DNA of 6,928 bases from Firmicutes bacterium UBA6418 (GCA_002439735.1 DJPG01000145.1:1-6928), one strand, 5' to 3'. Numbered from the stretch's first letter, positions 1-5,752 are shown. The notes: generated by a model not told the origin, from the letters alone. Numbers and translations are program-made.

Positions 1-35
1 GTCACCGCCTCCTACTCGATTGGTAAACATGATAC

Positions 36-64
36 TTGCCTTATTCGACGAAAAGAGGTATAAT
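36..64 (+). promoter_or_regulatory. Sigma-A-type promoter for the LCP gene
   Basis: A -35 box TTGCCT (36-41, four of six consensus bases) is followed after exactly 17 bases by a perfect TATAAT (59-64). Transcription would begin near 71, leaving a leader of about 180 bases before the LCP start at 251. This is the only convincing promoter upstream of the gene. The assignment is from sequence alone. Confidence 0.7.
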
Positions 65-127
65 GTCCCTGTATGCTGTCAATAGAAGGAAAGACTTGCG
101 AGAAAGACTTTTTTATAAAGCATATTC

Positions 128-201
128 CGCGTAACATATATGGCGGATGTGTCGACGCGATTCGCGCGTAGCATATATGGCGGTTGCGTCCATGTGATTT
201 G
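128..201. repeat. Two tandem 37-bp repeats in the LCP leader
   Basis: Units at 128-164 and 165-201 match at 30 of 37 positions by hand alignment. The shared core is CGCGTA, one variable base, then CATATATGGCGG. A degenerate third start (CGCGaaaaCAT) begins at 202. Each unit carries the palindrome CATATATG (135-142 and 172-179). The junction contains CGCGATTCGCG (156-166), an inverted repeat around one central base, degenerate in unit 2. A 37-base period is not a multiple of three, and no plausible ribosome binding site precedes the short frames across it, so it is unlikely to code. It lies inside the predicted leader transcript. It may belong to a dispersed intergenic family, but that cannot be tested within this window. 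Confidence 0.75.
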
Positions 202-250
202 CGCGAAAACATGATTGACACCAGAAGATACAGAAAAGACAGAGGACTTT

Positions 251-1828
251 ATGAGAAAAGATAGAAGAGAAGAAATCATGGCGCAGCTTGAGGCAGACCG
301 AAAAAAAGAAAAACAAAAAAGGGGTGACCGGTTCTGCAGGACGGTGTCGGTGATTTACACCATTTTGGCAGCGGCATTTATCGCCCTACTTTTAAAATTG
401 AACGCCTTGCCGGAAAAATATCTTTATCCGGCGATTGGAATCCTTGCTGTGGCGTCTTTGTTCATTGTGCCGGTGATGTTTTCCAGGAAAGGGAAAAAAG
501 GAAGAAAAATCGGTGCGACTATTGTAGCTCTTCTTTTGATCGGCGTGTTCGGTGTCGGAACCTGGTACCTGACGGACACCTTAAATTTTATGGAGCACAT
601 TACCAAGATCAAGCAAGAAACAGAGGATTACTATGTTGTTGTGCCACAGGAGGGGCAGTATGAAGACCTCAGCGGCATCAGCGGACAGACTGTGGGCACC
701 TATATGCTCAATGATACAAGCTATTCCGAAGCCAAGGCGAAGCTACAGGAAAAGGTCGCGGTGGAGTACGCCTATGAAGAAGACTTTCAGACATTGATGC
801 AGAAACTCCTTGGCGGCAGTTATCCGGCGGTCTTTGTACCGGCGGCAAACTATGACCTTTCGAGCAACACCGCAGGTGCTGACGCGGATACGCAGAGCGG
901 CGGAACGGACGCACCGGAAGCACAGACCAAAGTGCTGTATACGATCTCGCTCCCAATCGAAACAGAGGATCAGACCTCGGCTGTCGACGTAACAAAAGAG
1001 AGTTTTAATGTTTACATCAGCGGTTCCGATATGTCCGGCTCCATTGATGTTACAAACCGCACGGATGTCAATATGATCGCGACGGTAAACCCGAAGACGC
1101 ACGAAGTCCTGCTGACGTCCATCCCACGCGATTACTATGTGACGCTCCCATCCAAAAACGCAAAGGACAAGCTGACGCATTCCAGTCTTTACGGGATTCA
1201 GGAAAGCATAGGCGCGCTGGAAAACAAGCTGGGCATTGACATCAACTATTACCTGCGGGTTAATTACAGCACGATCATCAAACTAGTCGATGCGATGGGC
1301 GGTATCGACATCAACTCGGAGTATGACTTCTATACCTCCGGTATGAAAGGAATGCCGGAGTTGAACGGGCATCATTTCACCAAGGGTATCAACCATGTGG
1401 ATGGTAAGCTTGCACTCGCGTTCTGCAGAGAGCGGCACTCATTCCTGTCCGGTGATATGCAGAGAAATGAAAATCAGCAGATCGTCCTGACTGCCATCCT
1501 CAAAAAAGCGATGAGCAGCAAAACGATTCTGACCAAATACACGGCGCTTCTGGACGCGGTTAAGGACAACATGTCCACCAATATGACCGCCGACGAGATG
1601 GCGGCAATCATCAAAATGCAGCTTTCCTCCATGCCGGACTGGAACATCAAGCGGCAGGCGATCAAGGGCACCAACGGCTACGAATTCTGCTATGCGCTCG
1701 GATTCAAGGCGGCGACGGTCGACGCCATTCCGGAGGAAGAAGCCAAGGCAGTCGATGCGATCGTCAAAACAGCGATCGGTGAGAATGCGACAAAAAACAC
1801 AACAAAAATAGAAAGCGAGACAAATTAG
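251..1828 (+). CDS. LCP-family (LytR-CpsA-Psr) cell-envelope protein with an extra N-terminal extracellular domain
   Basis: LCP enzymes transfer undecaprenyl-phosphate-linked glycopolymers such as teichoic acids or capsule onto peptidoglycan at the outer membrane face. Over 525 residues this protein shows a charged cytoplasmic N-terminus (1-30), three predicted membrane helices (about 33-50, 57-77, 87-107), a domain at about 124-235, and the LCP domain at about 250-425. LCP hallmarks are visible: D260 in SGSDMSG, the NRTDVNM motif (R270, D272), IPRD (R293), VDAMGGIDI, and the terminal motif with R393, R395, D402, R405 and Q409/Q410, so it looks active. The 124-235 segment has the phrasing of a periplasmic binding-protein lobe (inferred). 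ATG 251 is preferred because AGAGGA lies at 241-246. An in-frame TTG at 215 has no ribosome binding site, and ATG 278 is a weaker alternative. The polymer substrate cannot be deduced. Confidence 0.9.
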   Translation: MRKDRREEIMAQLEADRKKEKQKRGDRFCRTVSVIYTILAAAFIALLLKLNALPEKYLYPAIGILAVASLFIVPVMFSRKGKKGRKIGATIVALLLIGVFGVGTWYLTDTLNFMEHITKIKQETEDYYVVVPQEGQYEDLSGISGQTVGTYMLNDTSYSEAKAKLQEKVAVEYAYEEDFQTLMQKLLGGSYPAVFVPAANYDLSSNTAGADADTQSGGTDAPEAQTKVLYTISLPIETEDQTSAVDVTKESFNVYISGSDMSGSIDVTNRTDVNMIATVNPKTHEVLLTSIPRDYYVTLPSKNAKDKLTHSSLYGIQESIGALENKLGIDINYYLRVNYSTIIKLVDAMGGIDINSEYDFYTSGMKGMPELNGHHFTKGINHVDGKLALAFCRERHSFLSGDMQRNENQQIVLTAILKKAMSSKTILTKYTALLDAVKDNMSTNMTADEMAAIIKMQLSSMPDWNIKRQAIKGTNGYEFCYALGFKAATVDAIPEEEAKAVDAIVKTAIGENATKNTTKIESETN

Positions 1829-1829
1829 C

Positions 1830-2363
1830 ATGCGACTTCAAAAGATAGACAGAATCAAGCAGAAAGTTATCGGAAAACAGGTGAAAACGACAACCAGTAT
1901 TGTCTGCGGTACACAAAACCCGGCCTCGTTCGGATGCGAATTCTACGAACTGGAGGATGGCGAAGTGGCCACGATTTTTACCGCGAAAAAAATCCATGAA
2001 GGCCATGACGGTATCATGCATGGAGGTCTGTCCGGCGCAATTCTGGATGAAGTGATGGGAAGATGCAACTTTGTCAAAGGCACAGAGGATATCCCTTATA
2101 ATCCATATGTGACCGGGGAGATGACCGTTCGGTATTATCAGCCGATCCTGCTGGGCGAACCGATGTATGCGTATGGACGTATCGAACGCAGCGAAGGAAG
2201 AAAAAATTTCAATTCCGGCGAAATCGTGAATGCGGCCGGTGTGGTGATGGCAGAGGCAACAGGCGTCTACATTCGTACCAACCTGATCAATGACCGCAAT
2301 ATCCCTGATGGAGACAAAGGCGGATTAGAAGTGCTTTCTCCGGAAGACCCGACGGAACTTTAA
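1830..2363 (+). CDS. PaaI/YbgC-like hotdog-fold thioesterase
   Basis: This 177-residue protein has a single hotdog domain of the PaaI type, a family that mostly hydrolyses acyl-CoA thioesters in the cytosol. The diagnostic stretch is HEGHDGIMHGG (56-66), followed by the long helix ending in LDEVMG, with D73 in the usual catalytic acid position. TGEMTVRYYQPILLGEP (95-111) matches the conserved central strands, and TGVYIRT (144-150) the last strand. Residues 151-177 form a polar tail. It starts one base after the LCP stop with only a weak purine-rich site upstream, suggesting translational coupling. No clear terminator follows. The physiological acyl-CoA is unknown, and the link to envelope assembly is positional only. 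Confidence 0.82.
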   Translation: MRLQKIDRIKQKVIGKQVKTTTSIVCGTQNPASFGCEFYELEDGEVATIFTAKKIHEGHDGIMHGGLSGAILDEVMGRCNFVKGTEDIPYNPYVTGEMTVRYYQPILLGEPMYAYGRIERSEGRKNFNSGEIVNAAGVVMAEATGVYIRTNLINDRNIPDGDKGGLEVLSPEDPTEL

Positions 2364-2424
2364 CGGGAATCTTACCGATGTGAAAAAAATATCGGGAAAG
2401 GGTGTGAAATTGAAAAAAAGAATA

Positions 2425-2453
2425 TTGACATTGACAAAGCACTGTTTTATAAT
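2425..2453 (+). promoter_or_regulatory. Perfect-consensus promoter of the rpmG-secE-nusG cluster
   Basis: TTGACA at 2425-2430 and TATAAT at 2448-2453 both match the sigma-70/sigma-A consensus fully, with the optimal 17-base spacer. A second TTGACA directly abuts the first (2431-2436), but it is only 11 bases from the -10 and should not work with it. Transcription would start near 2460, giving a leader of about 75 bases. Such strength suits ribosomal protein genes. Confidence 0.85.
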
Positions 2454-2481
2454 TAATAGGCAACTTTATGATTAAGTACAA

Positions 2482-2504
2482 CAGAGCTTCTGCAAAGGGC
2501 TCTG
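2482..2504 (+). other. Small stem-loop in the rpmG leader
   Basis: CAGAGC (2482-2487) pairs with GCTCTG (2499-2504) around an 11-base loop. Only a short broken T tract follows, so a terminator is not well supported. It could be a weak leader structure of the strongly transcribed rpmG mRNA. Confidence 0.3.
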
Positions 2505-2533
2505 AATTTTGAGTTAAACGGAGGACAATCAAC

Positions 2534-2683
2534 ATGAGAGTGAAAGTAATGCTGGCATGCACAGAGTGTAAGCAGAGAAACTACAATACGACAAAGAACA
2601 AAAAGAATGATCCGGATCGTATTGAATTGCAGAAATATTGCAGATTTTGCAAGAAACACACTCTTCACAAAGAAACCAAATAA
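2534..2683 (+). CDS. rpmG: 50S ribosomal protein L33, zinc-binding (C+) form
   Basis: This 49-residue basic protein is a small component of the large ribosomal subunit. The translation begins MRVKVMLACTECKQRNY and ends HTLHKETK, which is typical L33. Two CxxC pairs (C9/C12 and C36/C39) form the zinc ribbon, so this is the C+ variant rather than the zinc-independent paralogue. A GGAGG site at 2520-2524 sits nine bases before the ATG. It is the first gene after the consensus promoter and lies 12 bases ahead of secE, the usual Firmicutes order. Confidence 0.95.
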   Translation: MRVKVMLACTECKQRNYNTTKNKKNDPDRIELQKYCRFCKKHTLHKETK

Positions 2684-2695
2684 GGAGAGAAGATT

Positions 2696-2911
2696 ATGGC
2701 AAACGAAGCAAAAAAGAAATTCAGCTTTAAGGAATATTTTAAGTCCGTAAAGGTTGAAATGAAAAAGGTTGTATGGCCGACCAAAAAAGAGACCTGGTCC
2801 TATACAGCAGTGGTGATCGCTACCTGTGCAGTTTTCGCATTGGGCTTCTGGTTAATTGATACAGGCGTACTTGCGGCTCTGAAGGGCATCCTTGGCATTA
2901 CATTAAGCTAG
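2696..2911 (+). CDS. secE: Preprotein translocase subunit SecE
   Basis: This is the short, single-membrane-helix SecE of Gram-positive bacteria, 71 residues, which clamps and stabilises SecY in the SecYEG channel. The amphipathic surface helix with VKVEMKKVVWPTKKET (18-33) is the family signature, and the helix spanning about 37-58 crosses the membrane. GGAG (2684-2687), directly after the rpmG stop, serves as ribosome binding site eight bases before the ATG, so it is co-transcribed with rpmG. Length is normal and no defects are seen. Confidence 0.95.
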   Translation: MANEAKKKFSFKEYFKSVKVEMKKVVWPTKKETWSYTAVVIATCAVFALGFWLIDTGVLAALKGILGITLS

Positions 2912-2937
2912 GATTGCAAGCAGTCGGAACTTTACTT

Positions 2938-2987
2938 ATAAGAAAGTCGGCTTCGTCGATCAGATTTTTAGCGGTAGACTTTCTTGT
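2938..2987 (+). other. Long-loop stem in the secE-nusG gap
   Basis: AAGAAAGTC (2940-2948) is complementary to GACTTTCTT (2977-2985), and the stem can extend to 2938/2987 through one G-U pair. The loop is about 28 bases. No uridine tract follows directly, so termination is not indicated. It is most likely an mRNA structure between secE and nusG, perhaps affecting processing or nusG translation. Confidence 0.45.
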
Positions 2988-2993
2988 TATTCC

Positions 2994-3016
2994 GGAAATA
3001 TCCGAACGATATTTCC
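2994..3016 (+). other. Perfect 9-bp hairpin upstream of nusG
   Basis: GGAAATATC (2994-3002) and GATATTTCC (3008-3016) form a perfect stem with the five-base loop CGAAC. It is followed by an A-rich stretch rather than Ts, so it is not an intrinsic terminator on this strand. It ends about 20 bases before the nusG ribosome binding site and could protect or process the mRNA. The role is inferred. Confidence 0.55.
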
Positions 3017-3050
3017 TACATAATAAAAAAAGAAAAGAGAAGGTACGAAA

Positions 3051-3623
3051 ATGTCTGATTTTGAAAACAAAGGCGCTTCTCCGTTAGAGGGGGAGGGCAT
3101 TCGTGGAGATGGCCAGGCGAAATGGTATGTGGTGCATACTTATTCCGGTCACGAGAATAAGGTAAAAGTGAATATCGAAAAGATGGTTGAAAACCGCGGA
3201 ATGCAAGACCTTATCATCGACATCGTTGTACCGACCGAAGACCGCGTTGAGATCAAAGACGGACAGCGGAAAATCAAAACACGGAAGATGTTTCCGGGTT
3301 ATGTAATTATAAAGATGATTGTTACCAATGAGTCCTGGTATCTGGTGCGCAACACGCAGGGAGTAACAGGATTCGTAGGTCATGGCTCCGAACCGATTCC
3401 TCTGACAGACGAAGAAGTCGCCAGAATGGGAATTGAAAAAGTGTATATTGACCTCGATGTAGAAGTTGGTGAAACAGTAAGAGTTATCAGCGGTCCTTTC
3501 GAAAGCTTTATGGGCACAGTCGAAGAGATTAACAAAGAGAAACAAGTACTGAAAGTCAAAGTTTCTATGTTCGGGCGAGATACCCCTGTAGAATTAGAAT
3601 TCAGTCAGGTGGAAAAAATCTAA
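3051..3623 (+). CDS. nusG: Transcription elongation/termination factor NusG
   Basis: NusG binds the RNA polymerase clamp helices and modulates elongation, pausing and termination. The 190-residue product has an acidic tail (1-22), the NGN domain (about 24-115) with AKWYVVHTYSGHENKV and the signature RKMFPGYVIIKM (79-90), and a C-terminal KOW domain (about 137-190) with GETVRVISGPFESFMGTVEEI. Both domains appear intact. AGAAGG (3037-3042) gives well-placed initiation at ATG 3051. It follows secE after a structured 139-base gap and precedes rplK by 21 bases. The 22-residue tail before the NGN domain is slightly longer than the shortest homologues, but I would not call it unusual. Confidence 0.96.
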   Translation: MSDFENKGASPLEGEGIRGDGQAKWYVVHTYSGHENKVKVNIEKMVENRGMQDLIIDIVVPTEDRVEIKDGQRKIKTRKMFPGYVIIKMIVTNESWYLVRNTQGVTGFVGHGSEPIPLTDEEVARMGIEKVYIDLDVEVGETVRVISGPFESFMGTVEEINKEKQVLKVKVSMFGRDTPVELEFSQVEKI

Positions 3624-3644
3624 AGAAAGGAGAAAAGAAACAAA

Positions 3645-4070
3645 ATGGCTAAAAAGGTAGAAGGTTATATCAAACTTCAGATCGCAGCCGGCAACGCGAC
3701 TCCGGCACCACCGGTAGGTCCTGCGCTTGGTCAGAAGGGTGTCAACATCATGGACTTCTGTAAGCAGTTCAATGCAAGAACACAGGACCAGCCGGGCATG
3801 ATCATTCCGGTCGTTATCACGGTTTATGCTGACAGATCCTTTACATTTGTCACCAAGACACCGCCTGCAGCAGTTCTTTTGAAGAAAGCGGCAGGACTGG
3901 ACGCAGCATCCGGAGAACCAAACAAGAAGAAGGTTGCTACGCTGACCAGAGCACAGGCGGAAGAGATCGCTAAGACAAAGATGCCGGACTTAAACGCAGC
4001 CAGCCTTGAATCAGCAACAGAAATGATCAAGGGTACTGCAAGAAGTATGGGTATCGTGATCGAAGATTAG
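3645..4070 (+). CDS. rplK: 50S ribosomal protein L11
   Basis: L11 (141 residues, standard length) binds the GTPase-associated region of 23S rRNA at the base of the stalk. The N-terminal domain carries the proline-rich PAPPVGPALGQKG loop (20-32) that lines the thiostrepton pocket. The C-terminal rRNA-binding domain (about 72-141) contains the signature NAASLESATEMIKGTARSMG (117-136). AGGAG at 3628-3632 precedes the ATG by 12 bases, slightly long but acceptable. It sits 21 bases after nusG and 45 bases before rplA, as one transcription unit. Confidence 0.97.
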   Translation: MAKKVEGYIKLQIAAGNATPAPPVGPALGQKGVNIMDFCKQFNARTQDQPGMIIPVVITVYADRSFTFVTKTPPAAVLLKKAAGLDAASGEPNKKKVATLTRAQAEEIAKTKMPDLNAASLESATEMIKGTARSMGIVIED

Positions 4071-4115
4071 TAAGAAGTGGAAGACGAAAGTCGTTAGTAC
4101 CACGAGGAGGTAAAT

Positions 4116-4814
4116 ATGCCTAAAAGAGGTAAAAAGTACAGAGAAGCTGTCGCAAAATACGACAAGACTACTTTATTTGAAGCCGCAGACGCATTAAAAG
4201 TTGCGGTAGAGGCTTCTCACGCAAAATTCGACGAAACTGTTGAAGTACACATCAAGCTTGGTGTTGACGGAAGACACGCAGACCAGCAGGTCAGAGGCGC
4301 GATCGTTCTTCCGCACGGAACAGGCAAAACCAAAAAGGTTTTAGTATTTGCGAAGGGACCGAAGGCGCAGGAGGCAGAAGAAGCCGGCGCAGATTACGTA
4401 GGAGCAGAAGAAATGGCTCAGAAGATCCAGACCGAAAACTGGTTTGACTTCGACGTTGTCGTTGCAACTCCTGACATGATGGGTGTTGTAGGTCGTCTTG
4501 GTAAGATCTTAGGACCGAAAGGCTTAATGCCAAACCCGAAGTCCGGTACCGTTACTATGGATGTCACAAAGGCTCTGCAGGAGATTAAAGCCGGTAAAGT
4601 TGAATACAGACTTGACAAGACCAACATCATCCACACACCGATCGGAAAGGTTTCTTTCGGACCGGAAAAGTTAACGGAAAACTTCAACGCACTGCTTGAA
4701 GCCGTCGTTAAGGCAAAACCGGCAGCTGCAAAGGGACAGTATCTAAGAAGCGTCACTGTTGCTTCCACCATGGGTCCCGGCGTGAAAGTGAACCCGGCAC
4801 TGATTCAGTTCTAG
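4116..4814 (+). CDS. rplA: 50S ribosomal protein L1
   Basis: L1 forms the mobile L1 stalk beside the E site, and in several bacteria it also represses its own mRNA. The 232-residue length is standard. The family signature GRLGKILGPKGLMPNPKSGT occupies 127-146, and the N-terminal MPKRGKKYREAV and C-terminal TMGPGVKVNPALIQF are typical. AGGAGG (4105-4110) lies five bases before the ATG, a strong site. I saw no clear L1-binding rRNA mimic in the short gaps around rplK and rplA. The stop codon is followed at once by the first copy of a duplicated hairpin element. Confidence 0.97.
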   Translation: MPKRGKKYREAVAKYDKTTLFEAADALKVAVEASHAKFDETVEVHIKLGVDGRHADQQVRGAIVLPHGTGKTKKVLVFAKGPKAQEAEEAGADYVGAEEMAQKIQTENWFDFDVVVATPDMMGVVGRLGKILGPKGLMPNPKSGTVTMDVTKALQEIKAGKVEYRLDKTNIIHTPIGKVSFGPEKLTENFNALLEAVVKAKPAAAKGQYLRSVTVASTMGPGVKVNPALIQF

Positions 4815-4886
4815 ACATTCTTTCGATCGTCTTTTCGACGTTGTCGAAAGGAAAGAATGTCAGCGATTTCCGCAGGAAATCTAAGG
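4815..4886 (+). repeat. Structured element, copy 1: bulged hairpin plus short hairpin
   Basis: ACATTCTTTC (4815-4824) pairs perfectly with GAAAGAATGT (4851-4860). A seven-base 5' bulge (4825-4831) separates it from an inner stem TTTCGAC/GTCGAAA (4833-4839/4843-4849) capped by the triloop GTT. After the linker CAGC, a second hairpin GATTTCC-GCA-GGAAATC (4865-4881) follows, then TAAGG. The same architecture is repeated immediately downstream with different stem sequences. It starts at the base after the rplA stop. No T tract follows this copy. Confidence 0.8.
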
Positions 4887-4960
4887 CGTTTCTTCGATTG
4901 TGTTTGCAGCGTTGCTGCAAGGTAGAAACGATAGCGATTTTGCTCTGCAAAATCTGAGGC
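4887..4960 (+). repeat. Structured element, copy 2
   Basis: CGTTTCT (4887-4893) pairs with AGAAACG (4924-4930). After a 5' bulge (4894-4902), the inner stem TTGCAGC/GCTGCAA (4904-4910/4914-4920) is capped by GTT, the same triloop as copy 1. After ATAGC comes GATTTTGC-TCT-GCAAAATC (4936-4954), then TGAGGC. The bulge TTCGATTGTG resembles TTCGATCGTC of copy 1, while every helix differs in sequence but keeps its pairing. This points to RNA-level conservation. The function is unknown, and the final hairpin abuts a T7 tract. Confidence 0.8.
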
Positions 4961-4967
4961 TTTTTTT
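4933..4967 (+). terminator. Possible intrinsic terminator after rplA
   Basis: The final hairpin of copy 2 (eight base pairs, triloop TCT) can be extended by AGC (4933-4935) pairing with GCT (4959-4961) across a four-base TGAG bulge. It is followed by a T tract (4961-4967). The bulge and AT-rich stem make it weaker than a classic terminator. It could partly separate nusG-rplK-rplA from rplJ-rplL. No convincing promoter was found between it and the L10 leader, so substantial read-through is expected. Confidence 0.5.
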
Positions 4968-4998
4968 GAACTGAATAAACCATAACAACGAAATAAAA

Positions 4999-5103
4999 CC
5001 GTAGACAGCGGGTGCGAAAGCTTAATTTCCCGCCGAGGTACAAGATAAAAGATCGACCTTGCCCTGTCTATGGAGAAATCCGTAAGGAGAGCAAGGTTTT
5101 TTT
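4999..5103 (+). promoter_or_regulatory. Ribosomal protein L10 leader (cis-regulatory RNA)
   Basis: The string CCGTAGACAGCGGGTGC, then CTTAATTTCCCGCCGAGGT, is recognisable as the Firmicutes L10 leader. Visible helices are P1 CCGTAGACAG (4999-5008) with CTGTCTATGG (5064-5073, one G-U pair), P2 GCGGG (5008-5012) with CCCGC (5029-5033), and P3 CGAGGT (5034-5039) with ACCTTG (5056-5061, one G-U pair). P1 and P2 compete for base 5008. Together they form a three-way junction. P1 and P3 occupy bases needed by the downstream terminator, so the two folds exclude each other. In Bacillus subtilis, L10-L12 controls rplJL by attenuation. The same logic here is inferred. Confidence 0.85.
5056..5103 (+). terminator. 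Attenuator terminator of the L10 leader
   Basis: ACCTTGC (5056-5062) pairs with GCAAGGT (5091-5097) and runs into seven Ts (5097-5103). Inside, CCT/AGG (5063-5065/5085-5087) and TATGGA/TCCGTA (5069-5074/5079-5084) around a GAAA tetraloop extend the stem. Its 5' arm overlaps leader helices P1 and P3, so forming it requires the leader junction to open. It ends 56 bases before rplJ. Confidence 0.8.
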
Positions 5104-5120
5104 ATGGAGTACCATACTCT

Positions 5121-5141
5121 GCTTGTCCTGCGCGGACAGGC
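5121..5141 (+). other. Hairpin next to the rplJ ribosome binding site
   Basis: GCTTGTCC (5121-5128) pairs with GGACAGGC (5134-5141), including one G-U pair, around a TGCGC loop. It ends five bases before AAGGAG (5146-5151) and could tune rplJ initiation. No T tract follows. Confidence 0.5.
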
Positions 5142-5159
5142 AAGAAAGGAGAATTGACT

Positions 5160-5663
5160 ATGTCAGTAGAAGCTCAAAAGGCAAAACAAGTCATCATTGA
5201 CGAAATTAAAGAAAAATTAGACGGCGCACAGTCCGCAGTTGTCATCGACTACATGGGCATTACCGTTGCGCAGGCAGACACGATGAGAAAGAAACTGCGT
5301 GAAGCAAACGTAGACTACACCGTATATAAGAACACTCTCGTGAAGAGAGCCATCGCAGGAACCGAATTCGAAGGTCTTGCAGATGTCCTCGACGGACCGA
5401 GCGCACTTGCGATCAGCAAGGACGACGCGACCGCTCCGGCAAGAGTGCTCAATGAAGTCATCAAAGACTTCAAGAAGATGGAATTCAAAGCAGGTGTGGT
5501 AGAAGGCAACTTTTTCGACAAAGACGGCATTCAGGCCATTGCGGATATTCCGTCCAGAGAAGTTCTGCTCGCAAAATTCCTGGGCAGCATCCAGTCCCCG
5601 GTCAGCAAGGCAGTCAGAACGTTCCAGGCTATCGCAGACGCAAAGGCAGAAGCGGAAGCATAA
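5160..5663 (+). CDS. rplJ: 50S ribosomal protein L10
   Basis: L10 anchors the L7/L12 dimers to the ribosomal stalk base, and the L10-L12 complex also acts as autoregulator of its own mRNA. The 167-residue product carries the N-terminal rRNA-binding domain (about 1-100), with AVVIDYMGITVAQ (26-38) and the family motif MRKKLREANVDYTVYKNTLV (42-61). A C-terminal helix (about 136-165) recruits L12. ATG 5160 is preferred over the upstream in-frame ATG at 5070 because AAGGAG (5146-5151) is ideally spaced and the extension would overlap the leader attenuator. rplL follows after 89 bases. Confidence 0.96.
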   Translation: MSVEAQKAKQVIIDEIKEKLDGAQSAVVIDYMGITVAQADTMRKKLREANVDYTVYKNTLVKRAIAGTEFEGLADVLDGPSALAISKDDATAPARVLNEVIKDFKKMEFKAGVVEGNFFDKDGIQAIADIPSREVLLAKFLGSIQSPVSKAVRTFQAIADAKAEAEA

Positions 5664-5711
5664 GTTTGCCTGCAGCCTGAATGGCGCGGCATGAAACACA
5701 ATCTTAAAATC

Positions 5712-5726
5712 CATCTTAACAAGATG
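5712..5726 (+). other. Small hairpin in the rplJ-rplL gap
   Basis: CATCTT (5712-5717) and AAGATG (5721-5726) pair around the triloop AAC, about 11 bases before the rplL AAAGGAG site. It is short and AT-rich. A role in setting the higher output of rplL relative to rplJ is possible but speculative. Confidence 0.35.
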
Positions 5727-5752
5727 AGAAAATTCGTAAAGGAGAAAATAAA

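Noticed and set aside
73..171. Short forward frame of 32 codons (starts MLSIEGKTCEKDFF) just after the LCP promoter
   Set aside because: It starts within two or three bases of the predicted transcript start with no ribosome binding site, and it runs through the non-coding 37-bp repeat.
128..201. CRISPR array
   Set aside because: The units are directly adjacent with no spacers, and there are only two plus a fragment; no cas genes are present.
215..250. TTG start extending the LCP protein by 12 residues
   Set aside because: No ribosome binding site precedes it, and ATG 251 has AGAGGA at suitable distance.
12..316. Overlapping reverse-strand frames with repeated HICYA/PPYML-type peptides
   Set aside because: They are translations of the 37-bp repeat in different frames, without start signals. 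The period is not a multiple of three.
2364..2400. Terminator after the thioesterase gene (CCGAT 2375-2379 / ATCGG 2391-2395)
   Set aside because: The stem is only five base pairs, the loop is 11 bases, and there is no T tract.
4968..4998. Promoter for rplJ (TTGAAC at 4966-4971)
   Set aside because: No acceptable -10 lies at 16-18 bases; the closest AT-rich hexamer, AAATAA at 4991, is 19 bases away and a poor match.
5070..5159. In-frame N-terminal extension of L10 from ATG 5070
   Set aside because: It lies inside the attenuator hairpin, would lengthen L10 beyond its family size, and lacks the strong site found before ATG 5160.
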